A stretch of 64,000 nt of DNA from Lottiidibacillus patelloidae (GTDB lineage Bacteria > Bacillota > Bacilli > Bacillales > SA5d-4). Under the pieces are notes generated by a model, which saw only the letters and a program-made list of their open reading frames with translations, did no database searches and was not told where the DNA came from. This document shows positions 27,084-36,552 of this stretch, piece after piece. Positions within the stretch are counted from its first letter, which is position 1. Every line of letters starts with the position of its first letter. The translations under genes and the position numbers were made by a program. The stretch lies in NCBI RefSeq assembly GCF_002262935.1, contig NZ_NPIA01000001.1, positions 62,001 through 126,000 on the forward strand, given 5' to 3'.

Positions 27084-27859
27084 CAATTTTAGATGAAATC
27101 ATTGCCAATAAGCACATTGAATTAGCAAACCTTCCGAAACTAGATTCAGTAAATGTTTCTAACCGGAAGCCGAGAAGTTTATTTAAAACATTTAAAGAGA
27201 ATGCAAATATGAATATTATTGCAGAAATAAAAAGAGCATCTCCATCTAAAGGCGATATTAATATCACAGTTAATATTAAGGAACAAGCAAAAGCGTATGT
27301 TGAAAATGGGGCAGGGGCAATATCAGTTTTAACTGATGTCACTTATTTTAAAGGAACGATGGATGACTTAAGAAATGTAAGAGATGTAGTCAATGTTCCA
27401 ATTTTATGTAAAGATTTCATCATTGATCGAAGACAAATAGATATAGCAAAGAATGCAGGTGCCGATGTTATTTTACTAATTGTTGCCGCCTTAACCAAAG
27501 CAAGATTAACTAATCTATTTAACTATGCGCGACTTCACGATTTAGATGTTTTAGTAGAAGTACATGATGAAGAAGAACTCTCTGTTGCACTCGATCTTGG
27601 TGCAAAGATAATTGGTATTAATAATCGTAACTTACACACGTTTGAAGTTGACTTAAATGTTACCGAGCGCCTAGCTTCTCTAGTAAACAAGAATGAAATT
27701 GTAATAATTAGTGAGAGTGGTTTTTCTACAGGAGAAGACGTTGCAAAAGTAGCAAATGCTGGAGCGGAAGGAATTTTAGTTGGCGAAACGTTAATGAAAG
27801 CAACAGATTTAAAAGAAAAGATGCAAGAGTTACAGGTGTTAAAAGGAACAAAGCAATGA
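27080..27859 (+). CDS. trpC: Indole-3-glycerol phosphate synthase
   Basis: The 259-aa TIM-barrel enzyme closes the indole ring. The family block IIAEIKRASPSKGDI (with the catalytic Lys) is near residue 49, CKDFIID near 110, GINNRNL near 179 and ISESGF near 210. The start overlaps the trpD stop, and the stop overlaps the trpF ATG (ATGA), showing translational coupling. Confidence 0.96.
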   Translation: MTILDEIIANKHIELANLPKLDSVNVSNRKPRSLFKTFKENANMNIIAEIKRASPSKGDINITVNIKEQAKAYVENGAGAISVLTDVTYFKGTMDDLRNVRDVVNVPILCKDFIIDRRQIDIAKNAGADVILLIVAALTKARLTNLFNYARLHDLDVLVEVHDEEELSVALDLGAKIIGINNRNLHTFEVDLNVTERLASLVNKNEIVIISESGFSTGEDVAKVANAGAEGILVGETLMKATDLKEKMQELQVLKGTKQ

Positions 27860-28446
27860 AAGTAAAGATATGTGGTATTAAAGATTTAAAAACAGCATTA
27901 GTAGCATGCCAATTAGGTGCCGACGCAATTGGTTTTGTGTTTGCTTCCAGTAAGCGTCAAATAACAGTTCAGCAAGCAAAAGAAGTGTCTGAATTCATAC
28001 CAAACAACGTTAAAAAGGTAGGTGTATTCGTTAATGAAACAATAGATAGAATACAAGAGATTGCTTCGATTACAAAACTAGATATGATTCAACTTCATGG
28101 ACAAGAAACAGAGCAATTTTGCGAGGCTATTCATCTTCCGGTCATTAAAGCATTTTCTGTTACAAGCATAGAAAACATGCAACGAATTAATAAGTTCAAA
28201 GTACCGCTATATCTTTTAGATAGTGCACAAGCTGGAAGTGGTCAAACATTTGATTGGCAATTACTTAAAGATAAAGACGTTCAAAAATCAAAATTAATGT
28301 TAGCGGGAGGACTAACTCCAGAAAACGTAAACCAAGCAATAAAACTAGTAAAACCAGCATGGGTAGATGTTTCTAGTGGTGTAGAAACAAATGGTTATAA
28401 AGATCTGAAGAAAATAAGAGACTTTATTTATAATGCTAAAAGGTAA
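27856..28446 (+). CDS. trpF: Phosphoribosylanthranilate isomerase
   Basis: The 196-aa TIM-barrel enzyme has the catalytic Cys in VKICGIKD at the start and the catalytic Asp in LLDSAQAGSGQTFDW near residue 125, with LAGGLTPENV near 150. It converts phosphoribosylanthranilate to CdRP. Its start overlaps the trpC stop by 4 bases. Confidence 0.95.
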   Translation: MKVKICGIKDLKTALVACQLGADAIGFVFASSKRQITVQQAKEVSEFIPNNVKKVGVFVNETIDRIQEIASITKLDMIQLHGQETEQFCEAIHLPVIKAFSVTSIENMQRINKFKVPLYLLDSAQAGSGQTFDWQLLKDKDVQKSKLMLAGGLTPENVNQAIKLVKPAWVDVSSGVETNGYKDLKKIRDFIYNAKR

Positions 28447-28461
28447 AGGAGAGAAAAGAAA

Positions 28462-29661
28462 ATGGCAACATCATATATGCAGCCCAATGAAAAAGGTGAA
28501 TTTGGCAAGTTTGGTGGTAAATATATTCCAGAAACATTAATGGAAGCAACCATTGAACTTGAAAAAGCATACGAATTAGCAATGCAAGATGAATCTTTTA
28601 CAAAGGAGTTCAGTTACTATTTAAAAGAATATATAGGCAGGGAAACACCGCTTTATTTTGCAAACAACTTAACGAAAAAAGTTGGCGGTGCAAAAATCTA
28701 CTTAAAGAGAGAAGATTTAAACCATACTGGAGCTCATAAAATTAATAACACAATAGGGCAAGCGCTTCTTGCGGTACGAATGGGAAAAAAGAAGATTGTA
28801 GCTGAAACAGGAGCAGGTCAACACGGCGTTGCAACTGCGACAGTTTGCTCTTTATTAGGTCTCGAATGTACAGTCTTCATGGGAATAGAAGATATTCGTA
28901 GACAAAAATTAAATGTTTTCCGGATGGAATTATTAGGAGCAAAAGTTGAAGCTGTCGAGCATGGAAGCGGAACATTGAAGGATGCTGTAAATGAAGCTTT
29001 ACGATTTTGGGTTACAAACGTCGAAGATACGCATTATATTATCGGCTCTGTTTTAGGGCCACATCCATTTCCAAAGATGGTCAGAGATTTTCAAAGTGTC
29101 ATAGGAAGAGAGACAAAAGAACAGTTTTATCATAAGGAAGGCCGTCTACCGAATGCAGTTGTCGCTTGTATTGGTGGTGGTAGTAATGCAATGGGGATGT
29201 TTTATCCATTTATAGATGATAAAGAAGTGAAGTTATACGGTGTGGAAGCGGCTGGAACTGGTGAAAAGCATGCTGCTACGTTAACGAAAGGCTCTGTTGG
29301 TATTTTGCATGGTGCGATGATGTATTTACTTCAAAATGAAAGTGGTCAAATTGAAGAAGCCCATTCCATATCAGCAGGATTAGATTATCCAGGTGTTGGA
29401 CCTGAACATAGTTATTTAAAGGAAATTGATCGTGTTACCTATTCTTCAGTCACTGATGCGGAAGCACTAGATTCTTTTCAGCTTCTTTCAAAAACAGAGG
29501 GAATTATTCCGGCATTAGAAAGTTCACATGCAATAGCAGAAGCTGTGAAAATCGCAGAAAAAATGAATGCAGACCAGTCGATAGTTATATGTTTGTCAGG
29601 ACGTGGAGACAAAGATGTTCATACAGTAATGGAGGCACTTGGAGGGATTGAAAATGGGTAA
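28462..29661 (+). CDS. trpB: Tryptophan synthase beta subunit
   Basis: The 399-aa PLP enzyme joins indole and serine. The PLP lysine lies in [13 protein letters not shown] near residue 92, the phosphate loop GGGSNAMG near 238, and [13 protein letters not shown] near 115. AAAGGAGAG precedes the ATG. The 3' end overlaps trpA by 8 bases. Standard length for the TrpB1 type. Confidence 0.97.
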   Translation: MATSYMQPNEKGEFGKFGGKYIPETLMEATIELEKAYELAMQDESFTKEFSYYLKEYIGRETPLYFANNLTKKVGGAKIYLKREDLNHTGAHKINNTIGQALLAVRMGKKKIVAETGAGQHGVATATVCSLLGLECTVFMGIEDIRRQKLNVFRMELLGAKVEAVEHGSGTLKDAVNEALRFWVTNVEDTHYIIGSVLGPHPFPKMVRDFQSVIGRETKEQFYHKEGRLPNAVVACIGGGSNAMGMFYPFIDDKEVKLYGVEAAGTGEKHAATLTKGSVGILHGAMMYLLQNESGQIEEAHSISAGLDYPGVGPEHSYLKEIDRVTYSSVTDAEALDSFQLLSKTEGIIPALESSHAIAEAVKIAEKMNADQSIVICLSGRGDKDVHTVMEALGGIENG

Positions 29662-30439
29662 ACAAAAAATTGAACGATCGTTTAAATTAGTGGAAGAAAG
29701 AGGCCAAAAAGCATTTGTGCCATATATAATGGCAGGAGATGGCGGACTAGATGCTTTAAAGGAAAGGATATTATTTTTACAAGATTGTGGAGCAACAGTC
29801 ATCGAGCTTGGTATTCCGTTTTCTGACCCTGTTGCAGATGGACCTGTTATTCAAGAAGCTGGAAAAAGAGCATTAGCAAATGGAACAACGTTAGAACTCG
29901 TCCTAAATTGTCTAGATATGATGAAAAATGAAGTTATTGTTCCTATTATTTTAATGACCTATATAAACCCAATCTATGCTTATGGTATAAAAGAATTTGT
30001 GGAGCAGTGTAACAAAGTAGGAGTTGATGGTCTTATAATTCCAGACCTTCCATTTGAACAAAGGAATATAATTACGTCATACACTAATGATTTGGGTATA
30101 GCCTTGATTCAATTAGTGTCAATCACGACAACAATTGAAAGGAAAAGAAAAATAATAGAAGAGGCAGAAGGATTTTTATATGCAGTGACAGTTACGGGGA
30201 TTACAGGGGCAAGATCTTCTTTACATAAGAATTTAACGCCGTTTTTACAAGAATTAAAGGAACTAAGTCATATTCCAGTTCTAGCTGGGTTTGGTATTTC
30301 AAATAAAAACCAAGCGCAAGACGTAAGTGAAAACTGTGATGGTGTAATCGTAGGAAGTGAGGTAGTAAGACTCTTACATGAAAATAAGAGAGCTGATTTA
30401 AAAGAGTTGATGTCATCTTTGAAGAATGTTGAATGCTAA
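29654..30439 (+). CDS. trpA: Tryptophan synthase alpha subunit
   Basis: The 261-aa TIM-barrel protein splits indole-3-glycerol phosphate. Catalytic Glu lies in [19 protein letters not shown] and catalytic Asp in IIPDLPFEQ; the flexible loop has [12 protein letters not shown] 29654 is chosen because GGAGGG at 29641-29646, inside the end of trpB, is 7 bases upstream. Last gene of the operon. Confidence 0.95.
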   Translation: MGKQKIERSFKLVEERGQKAFVPYIMAGDGGLDALKERILFLQDCGATVIELGIPFSDPVADGPVIQEAGKRALANGTTLELVLNCLDMMKNEVIVPIILMTYINPIYAYGIKEFVEQCNKVGVDGLIIPDLPFEQRNIITSYTNDLGIALIQLVSITTTIERKRKIIEEAEGFLYAVTVTGITGARSSLHKNLTPFLQELKELSHIPVLAGFGISNKNQAQDVSENCDGVIVGSEVVRLLHENKRADLKELMSSLKNVEC

Positions 30440-30448
30440 TAAACTATG

Positions 30449-30478
30449 GGAGCTAATTTAGCTCCTTTTTATTTTTCT
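30449..30478 (+). terminator. Terminator of the trp operon
   Basis: GGAGCTA pairs with TAGCTCC, followed by TTTTT, 9 bases after the trpA stop. Confidence 0.8.
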
Positions 30479-30581
30479 ATTAATATGGGTATACTAATAA
30501 GAAATTTTTAATATACATTAAATTATTAGAATATTTGCATAATTAGCATTGCTTTTGTATTATGAAAATAGGGAAGATTAT

Positions 30582-30752
30582 ATGATTAGAATGGAGATGA
30601 TTGATGTGATTTTTGAGACGAAACTACGCAATCAAGCATTCAACAAGATCTGTCCTCCAATGAGCAAAAATGATAAGAAAAGTAATGGGTTATTCAATTA
30701 TGGATTTTTAATAATTTCAAGTTTCGTAGTGATTATACTTCAATTTCTTTAA
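30582..30752 (+). CDS. 56-aa hypothetical protein with C-terminal membrane helix
   Basis: GGGAAG stands 6 bases before ATG 30582. The product has a polar N-terminal half and one hydrophobic C-terminal helix (FNYGFLIISSFVVIILQFL). A terminator follows. It is isolated from other plus-strand genes and is not recognised; it may be a chance frame. Confidence 0.4.
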   Translation: MIRMEMIDVIFETKLRNQAFNKICPPMSKNDKKSNGLFNYGFLIISSFVVIILQFL

Positions 30753-30766
30753 AAAAATGCTAAAGA

Positions 30767-30810
30767 AAAAACTACCTGCATCCAAAATCTATTTGGAAGT
30801 AGGTAGTTTT
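30767..30810. terminator. Bidirectional terminator
   Basis: AAAACTACCT pairs with AGGTAGTTTT, with an inner stem TCCAAA/TTTGGA. The T run is strongest for the minus strand, where it ends the SulP gene. Confidence 0.8.
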
Positions 30811-30815
30811 AGTTA

Positions 30816-32288
30816 TTAATGATTTGCTACTTTTGCATGTGCTTTATCATGAACAGCTATCTTCTTAATTAACGTTGAACTTTCAGCATTTAAACCGATA
30901 ATCTCAACTTTTTTATTGTTCTCTTGATATTTGAGTACAACTTTGTCAATAGCACCTACTGCAGAGTCATCCCATACATGAGCGTTAGTGAAGTCGATTA
31001 CAATAACTTCCGCTTCTTCTTTAAAATTAAAATTAGTTAAGAAATCTGTTACTGATGCAAAGAAAAGTTGTCCTTGGACATAATAAACTTTCCTTTTCGT
31101 AGTTTTATCAAAGGTATTGTTAATAGTCACTTTTGATATTTTTGCTGCAAAGAATAATGCACTTAAAATTACTCCTGCGAATACCCCTTTAGATAAATCA
31201 TGAGTGTAAACAACAGTAGCAACGGTAACGATCATTACGACTGCGTCTCCTCGAGGGGTTACATGTAACCTAGTTAATGAAGACCAATCAAATGTTCCGA
31301 TTGAAACCATAATCATAACCCCAACTAAGGCAGCCATTGGAATACTTACTAAAATATCATTTAGTAATACAATCAATGTTAATAAGAATATACCAGCAAC
31401 TAATGTTGACAATCGTCCGCGAGCGCCTGATTTTACGTTAATTACTGATTGGCCAATCATTGCACAACCAGCCATTCCACCAAAGAAACCAGTAACGATG
31501 TTTGCAACACCTTGACCGCGAGCTTCTTTGTTTTTATTACTATCTGTTTCAGTCATGTCATCGACAATTTGTGCCGTTAATAGCGACTCTAGTAAACCTA
31601 CCATTGCTAATGCAAAAGAATAAGGTAAGATAATCATTAATGTTTCAATAGTGAATGGAACGTTAGGAATGAAAAATGTAGGTAAATCACTTGCTAAATG
31701 TCCCATATCTCCAACGGTTCTAACATCTGTATGAAATACAATAGCGATAATAGTCATGACAATTATTGCTACTAATGGTGAAGGAACTACAGTCGTAAAT
31801 CTAGGTAAAATGTAAATGATAGCTAAAGCTCCAGCAACCATTGCGTACATGACCCAAGATTCACCAACAAAATGGACTAACTGTGACATGAAGATTAAAA
31901 TTGCTAATGCATTCACAAAACCAGTCATTACTGACCTTGGTACAAACTTCATTAAATTTCCTACTTTAAAAACTCCAAAAACTACTTGAATAATCCCGGT
32001 TAGAATCGTTGCAGCTAGTAAATATTGCAGTCCATAATCAGCCACTAACGTAACCATAACTAAAGCCATTGCTCCTGTAGCTGCGGAAATCATTGCTGGC
32101 CTTCCACCGATAAATGCAATAACAACTGCGATACAGAATGAAGCATAAAGCCCAACCATAGGGTCTACTCCAGCGATAATAGAGAATGCAATTGCTTCTG
32201 GAATTAACGCTAGTGCTACGACGATACCTGCTAATGTATCCCCTTTTATATTTCCAAACCATTCTTGTTTTAATCTTTGAATATCCAT
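30816..32288 (-). CDS. SulP family anion transporter with STAS domain (second copy)
   Basis: The 490-aa product is closely similar to the protein at 3101-4549: [41 protein letters not shown], a C-terminal STAS domain with [22 protein letters not shown]. Its anion is not known. ATG at 32286-32288 is preferred to the GTG two codons upstream because GGGGTG is then well spaced. Unlike the first copy it has no uspA partner and stands alone. Confidence 0.88.
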   Translation of the reverse strand: MDIQRLKQEWFGNIKGDTLAGIVVALALIPEAIAFSIIAGVDPMVGLYASFCIAVVIAFIGGRPAMISAATGAMALVMVTLVADYGLQYLLAATILTGIIQVVFGVFKVGNLMKFVPRSVMTGFVNALAILIFMSQLVHFVGESWVMYAMVAGALAIIYILPRFTTVVPSPLVAIIVMTIIAIVFHTDVRTVGDMGHLASDLPTFFIPNVPFTIETLMIILPYSFALAMVGLLESLLTAQIVDDMTETDSNKNKEARGQGVANIVTGFFGGMAGCAMIGQSVINVKSGARGRLSTLVAGIFLLTLIVLLNDILVSIPMAALVGVMIMVSIGTFDWSSLTRLHVTPRGDAVVMIVTVATVVYTHDLSKGVFAGVILSALFFAAKISKVTINNTFDKTTKRKVYYVQGQLFFASVTDFLTNFNFKEEAEVIVIDFTNAHVWDDSAVGAIDKVVLKYQENNKKVEIIGLNAESSTLIKKIAVHDKAHAKVANH

Positions 32289-32508
32289 TTTCACACCCCA
32301 AAATCTCTTAATATAGTAAACTCTCTAAAGAGTTTTGCCGACTTTCACAAGAAGCAATTATATCATGAGTTCGAGATTACATATACCTTTAAATTAGCGG
32401 GTTAAAAGTGTATATACTTTAATTTCCTCGTTATATCTCTTAGTAGATCAATTTAATATGCCTATGAGAAGTTTATATATTATGACAATTCAGAAATTAG
32501 AGCAAACA

Positions 32509-32550
32509 AAAAAGAATGCTGAGTATATATATTAATCAGCATTCTTTTTT
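32509..32550 (-). terminator. Terminator of the minus-strand pair at 32549-33803
   Basis: On the minus strand a GATTAAAAAAGAATGCTGA arm pairs with TCAGCATTCTTTTTT, with a T run in the minus direction. The hairpin begins right at the gene's stop. Confidence 0.75.
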
Positions 32551-33010
32551 AATCTCGAAGTAAAACGGCAGTTCCATTAGTTTTATATTCTAAAAATAGC
32601 TGCTTTAACTTACGATGATATTGTTCATCACATTGAATAAAGATTAAGACTTCGGAATAATCTTCATCTTTTATTCGTTTTTTGTTTTTTCTCATTACAA
32701 AAGAAATAACGTATGCAGATAAACATCCAGTAAAGAAACCAATTAATCCCCAGTTGATTGGCCCCCATTTTAATGTATAACCATAAATTGCTCCAATTAC
32801 GGAAAAAGCTGTTCCAAATGCAAAAGCTAAATCAATAAACGACAATTTAATCCCATCTTCAATTAAACGTTCAGAATGTATACTTTCTGTTGGAGAGATT
32901 TTGTCTAAACTAGTTACAAATATTTGTTTTTTTGAAATTCCATACTTCTGTATATCAGATATTAATAATTCAACATTTACAGAATGGGCAAGTGAAGTAA
33001 CAACTAACAT
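32549..33010 (-). CDS. Hypothetical protein with central membrane segments
   Basis: The 153-aa product has an N-terminal soluble region (VVTSLAHSVNVELLISDIQKYG), two hydrophobic stretches at about 58-78 and 83-107, and a C-terminal charged region. The layout recalls Bacillus general-stress-type membrane proteins, but no family is recognised. AAAGGAGAG lies before the ATG. It begins one base after the gene at 33012, so the two are co-transcribed. Confidence 0.6.
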   Translation of the reverse strand: MLVVTSLAHSVNVELLISDIQKYGISKKQIFVTSLDKISPTESIHSERLIEDGIKLSFIDLAFAFGTAFSVIGAIYGYTLKWGPINWGLIGFFTGCLSAYVISFVMRKNKKRIKDEDYSEVLIFIQCDEQYHRKLKQLFLEYKTNGTAVLLRD

Positions 33011-33011
33011 A

Positions 33012-33803
33012 CTACTCTCCTTTAGTTTTTTGATTCATAAAATAATTAAAAATAGAACTGTTAGCAAATTCTTTATTAAAGTATCTTGCCTGTTCTAATT
33101 TAAACATCTTATTTAACTCTTTTGATGCCACAAAAGCATTGTAAATAGAAAAACCAAAAATAGAAGGAATAAATAAAAACCATTGCATTGCAATTAGTGA
33201 AGTAGAAACTTCAAAATCACCTATTAAAAACAATGGAAGCGCTGGGATAATGTTTGATTTAAAAATTGTTATTACCCACCAAAGTAAGAGGTAAAATCCC
33301 ATCACATAGTTATGTAAATATAGCTGTCCTAACCCTGGGCATAAGATTGAATATATTATTGCCATTTTTGGTTTCCGAATTTCTAAATAGTTTAAGTCTA
33401 ATGGGGAAATAACTGCTCTGAATATTGGTGCTTTTTGTTGATCTGCAAGGATACTCATTTTATTTAATTCAATGGTTATTCTTCTCGAATCCCAAATTGC
33501 AAAAAAATATACTGGGATATAAAGTGTAGCTATTCGAGGGTTTAGAACTTCTTTCGCTTTCTCAAATTCTCCAATAAATGAATATAATATTGCTTCGTTA
33601 AGTCCCGAATATGAGTTAATGTAAAATTCCCAAATGATTAATATTGATCCGATAAAGTAACGGCATAGCATAATATGTCCAAAACCAGGCAATGCTGCCG
33701 ACCACCACATGATAATATAAGGGTTTCTAATATAAATGAAATTATTAATAAATGATGAAATAATTGCCTTTGGGTGTCGTGGTGTTGAAGTACTACTATT
33801 CAT
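33012..33803 (-). CDS. Hypothetical multi-spanning membrane protein with internal repeat
   Basis: The 263-aa product has about six membrane segments. The motif PGFGHIMLCRYFIGS (near residue 37) recurs as PGLGQLYLHNYVMGF (near residue 155), each followed by a hydrophobic helix, so the protein is an internal duplication of a TM2-like unit. The ATG at 33801-33803 follows AGAGGTGA. It is followed by the gene at 32549. Function unknown. Confidence 0.65.
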   Translation of the reverse strand: MNSSTSTPRHPKAIISSFINNFIYIRNPYIIMWWSAALPGFGHIMLCRYFIGSILIIWEFYINSYSGLNEAILYSFIGEFEKAKEVLNPRIATLYIPVYFFAIWDSRRITIELNKMSILADQQKAPIFRAVISPLDLNYLEIRKPKMAIIYSILCPGLGQLYLHNYVMGFYLLLWWVITIFKSNIIPALPLFLIGDFEVSTSLIAMQWFLFIPSIFGFSIYNAFVASKELNKMFKLEQARYFNKEFANSSIFNYFMNQKTKGE

Positions 33804-33931
33804 ATGTTCACCTCTCACTCATATCTTTTCCAAAATCTGTAATCCAATTCAACGATTAGTAAGAAAATGTTTATATCATCCAGTCTTAAGAAATAATGAT
33901 AAAAAATGATATGTTTCGGAGAGTGAGTTCA

Positions 33932-34399
33932 TTGACCCTATTTATTTATATCATTATTGCGTGGTTGTTAGCGGGTATATTTGTCATGTTACCGAAACGA
34001 AGCGACAATTTAGCCTATTTGTTTCTATTTATGATTTTATCTATAGTAAATATAAATATATATTATATTCGTTATGAAAAATTTCATCTTGCCACATATC
34101 CAGAGACGTATTTGGAATATATCTCTTTAATCATTGAGCGAAGTTTAAACGTACCTTTGTTTGTTTTATTTTTTATTTATTCTTTTGAATCTGTAAGTTC
34201 TAAAAAAGAAAAAATTGGATTTTTCCTCTTTTGGATAACTCTATTCGGAGTTTACGACTGGCTTGGGACAATGCTAAATGTAAAAATTTATTTGCATTGG
34301 AATTCTTTATTTTCTATCCTTTTATATATCTTCTACATCAATTTAGCTTTCCTTTTAAAAAGCTGGTTTAATAAACGGAATTGGGGAGCGGAAAAATGA
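33932..34399 (+). CDS. Hypothetical membrane protein, first gene of an overlapping pair
   Basis: The 155-aa product has about five helices with a basic cytoplasmic loop (SVSSKKEKIG). TTG 33932 is chosen because GGAGAG stands 8 bases upstream; ATG 33896 would add 12 residues but has a poor ribosome binding site. The stop overlaps the ATG of the CBO0543-like gene by 4 bases, the same layout as 24801/24260. Confidence 0.6.
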   Translation: MTLFIYIIIAWLLAGIFVMLPKRSDNLAYLFLFMILSIVNINIYYIRYEKFHLATYPETYLEYISLIIERSLNVPLFVLFFIYSFESVSSKKEKIGFFLFWITLFGVYDWLGTMLNVKIYLHWNSLFSILLYIFYINLAFLLKSWFNKRNWGAEK

Positions 34400-34911
34400 A
34401 GATAGTTTATGATCAATCCTTTAACGCAAATGAAATCTTTGTTATCCTTTTTATTGTTTTAACATTTATTACAATAAAAATATTGCCAAAAAGGTTTTCA
34501 AAAAAAGAAACAATTTTATTTATTATTTATGGTGCATTTATAAGCACGATGTTTGATAATCTAATTGGAATTCAGGTAATGAATTATTATGATATAAACG
34601 ACTCTTCGGAATACTCTATTTATGATGCATTGTTATATATTGGATATGGTCCGGTTAGCTACATATTTTTGTACATCTATGATCGGTATTCAATTACAGG
34701 ATTAAATACGGTTTTCTATGTTACTTTTTGGTCACTTATTGCAGTTGTCGTTGAGTTAATTGCAGTAAAAATAGGTGTGTTTCATTATTTAAATGGCTAT
34801 CAAACTTACTTCTCATTCCCCATTTATTTGTTTGTACAATGTGTTGCAATTATGCTCTTTCACTTGGTGAAAAGGATTAAAGCGAATGAAAAGGGAGATT
34901 TGTTTTCATAA
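34396..34911 (+). CDS. CBO0543-like membrane protein, second gene of an overlapping pair
   Basis: The 172-aa product has about five helices and the C-terminal pattern E..AVKIGVFHYLNGYQTYFSFPIY shared with 5074 and 24260. ATG 34396 follows GGGGAG by 8 bases and overlaps the upstream stop (ATGA). Function unknown. Confidence 0.65.
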   Translation: MKIVYDQSFNANEIFVILFIVLTFITIKILPKRFSKKETILFIIYGAFISTMFDNLIGIQVMNYYDINDSSEYSIYDALLYIGYGPVSYIFLYIYDRYSITGLNTVFYVTFWSLIAVVVELIAVKIGVFHYLNGYQTYFSFPIYLFVQCVAIMLFHLVKRIKANEKGDLFS

Positions 34912-34974
34912 TGTAACGATGTGAAGTATATACATTATTACTGTGTAAAAAAACAACTAGGAGAAGAGATAAGA

Positions 34975-35103
34975 ATGAGAATAATTTTAGTTTTTTCAAT
35001 CATTGCTTTTATGCTTCTAATTGTTATTCAATTCATTCTAACTGAAGCTGCACCTGTCACGGGTGAAACTAGTACAATAGATATTATTAGTAAAAAAATA
35101 TAG
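34975..35103 (+). CDS. 42-aa single-helix membrane protein
   Basis: The product is one N-terminal hydrophobic helix (IILVFSIIAFMLLIVIQFIL) plus a short polar tail (TEAAPVTGETSTIDIISKKI). TAGGAGAAGAGA lies upstream of ATG 34975, with slightly long spacing. A terminator follows within 15 bases. No family recognised. Confidence 0.5.
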   Translation: MRIILVFSIIAFMLLIVIQFILTEAAPVTGETSTIDIISKKI

Positions 35104-35112
35104 GATCTAATT

Positions 35113-35144
35113 GAGGCTGGCATAGTGTCCAGCCTTATTTTTTT
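35113..35144 (+). terminator. Rho-independent terminator
   Basis: AGGCTGG pairs with CCAGCCT around CATAGTGT, followed by a T run. Confidence 0.8.
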
Positions 35145-35222
35145 ACATACCTTTAACAATAGATATTAATGAATTATGGTATTGTATTATTGTGATATCT
35201 AATACTAGAGGAGAAAATTAAT

Positions 35223-35876
35223 ATGGTGGAAAGAAAATTACTTGCTGAATTTATCGGTACCTATTTTTTAGTTTTTGCTGGTACTGGTGCAATAATAGTT
35301 AATGAACTTACAGGACTTATAACACATGTGGGTATTGCATTAACGTTTGGGTTAATCGTAACAGTTTTAATCTATTCTTTCGGACATGTTTCGGGAGCAC
35401 ACTTTAATCCTGCGGTTACAATTGGTTTTTTATGTATGAAACAGATATCCATGAAGAAAAGTATATACTATATTTTAGTTCAAATTATAGGAGCAATATG
35501 TGCGAGTTTAACATTGAAGTTATTATTTCCTTCAAATAAATTACTTGGGACTACGCTACCAACTTATTCATGGCAGCAGAGTTTCCTACTTGAAATTATA
35601 TTGACTTTTTTATTAATGACGGTAATTTTTAACTCCGCAGTTTCTGCTAAAGCAGTTAAACCGTTAGCAGGAATTGCAATTGGTGCTACTGTGGGACTAG
35701 AGGCAATGTTTGCTGGACCAATAACTGGTGCCTCTATGAACCCAGCTCGTTCACTAGGGCCTGCCTTAGTTTCTCAACATTTGTCTCACTTGTGGATTTA
35801 TGTCGTTGCAACAATAATAGGAGCAATACTTGCAGCGGTAATTTATAAGATACTTAAAGATAACAATGAGGTGTAA
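35223..35876 (+). CDS. MIP/aquaporin family channel, probably arsenite efflux (AqpS-like)
   Basis: The 217-aa channel has six membrane helices and both NPA boxes, [11 protein letters not shown] near residue 61 and [11 protein letters not shown] near residue 173. Aquaporins in ars operons let arsenite leave the cell after ArsC reduces arsenate. Its stop is 4 bases before the arsC ATG, with the arsC ribosome binding site inside its own end, so the two are an operon. AGGAGAAAATTA precedes the ATG. The link to arsenic comes from the neighbour only. Confidence 0.85.
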   Translation: MVERKLLAEFIGTYFLVFAGTGAIIVNELTGLITHVGIALTFGLIVTVLIYSFGHVSGAHFNPAVTIGFLCMKQISMKKSIYYILVQIIGAICASLTLKLLFPSNKLLGTTLPTYSWQQSFLLEIILTFLLMTVIFNSAVSAKAVKPLAGIAIGATVGLEAMFAGPITGASMNPARSLGPALVSQHLSHLWIYVVATIIGAILAAVIYKILKDNNEV

Positions 35877-35880
35877 TCAG

Positions 35881-36300
35881 ATGGATAAAAAAACAATTTA
35901 TTTCTTATGTACTGGTAATTCATGCAGAAGCCAAATGGCGGAGGGTTTTGCTAAAAAATATTTAGGAGAAAAGTTTGATGTATACTCAGCTGGAATTGAA
36001 GCACATGGTGTGAATCCGAAAGCTATTAAGGCGATGAATGAAATTGGGGTGGATATTACAAAGCAAACGTCTGACATAATCGATACTGAATTATTAAATA
36101 GTGCAGATTTTGTAGTGACATTATGTGGACATGCTAATGATATTTGTCCTGCAACACCTATTAACAAAGAGCGTTTCCATTGGGGATTCGACGATCCTGC
36201 CAAAGCAACAGGTTCTGAAGAAGAACAGTGGACTGTATTTCAACGAGTTCGTGATGAAATAGAAGAGCGAATTCGCTCTTTTGCAGAGAACGGAAAATAA
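35881..36300 (+). CDS. arsC: Arsenate reductase, thioredoxin-coupled
   Basis: The 139-aa low-molecular-weight phosphatase-fold enzyme has the P-loop [13 protein letters not shown] with the nucleophilic Cys near residue 10 and the redox pair [13 protein letters not shown] (Cys near 81 and 88). These three cysteines are the catalytic set of the Bacillus/Staphylococcus thioredoxin-coupled type. ATG 35881 follows GAGGTG. No ArsR or ArsB/Acr3 gene is next to it. Confidence 0.93.
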   Translation: MDKKTIYFLCTGNSCRSQMAEGFAKKYLGEKFDVYSAGIEAHGVNPKAIKAMNEIGVDITKQTSDIIDTELLNSADFVVTLCGHANDICPATPINKERFHWGFDDPAKATGSEEEQWTVFQRVRDEIEERIRSFAENGK

Positions 36301-36364
36301 TATAATGAAAGTTAATCTCTTGCCTCATAATAATAAATGAAATAGATTATTGGGAGGTTAAATC

Positions 36365-36520
36365 ATGACAAGTCGTAATGGAAGTAAAGGAAGTAAAAAT
36401 CAAAATGCTCCAGATGCAGAATTTTCACGAGAGTTAAGTTCTGGGGATAACAATAAAGGGAACGATTATCGTTCGAAAAAAGGTAGTAAATCACAATTAA
36501 AGCATCCGAATAACCATTAA
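36365..36520 (+). CDS. 51-aa hydrophilic small protein, possibly spore-associated
   Basis: GGGAGG lies before ATG 36365. The product is rich in N, S, K and G (MTSRNGSKGSKNQN at the start; KKGSKSQLKHPNNH at the end), with no hydrophobic stretch, a composition like minor small acid-soluble spore proteins. No known SASP family is matched with confidence. A strong terminator follows directly. Confidence 0.6.
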   Translation: MTSRNGSKGSKNQNAPDAEFSRELSSGDNNKGNDYRSKKGSKSQLKHPNNH

Positions 36521-36548
36521 AAAAGAGCTGCCGTTTGGCAGCTTTTTT
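36521..36548 (+). terminator. Rho-independent terminator
   Basis: AGCTGCC pairs with GGCAGCT across a 4-base loop, followed by six T. Confidence 0.85.
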
Positions 36549-36552
36549 GTCC

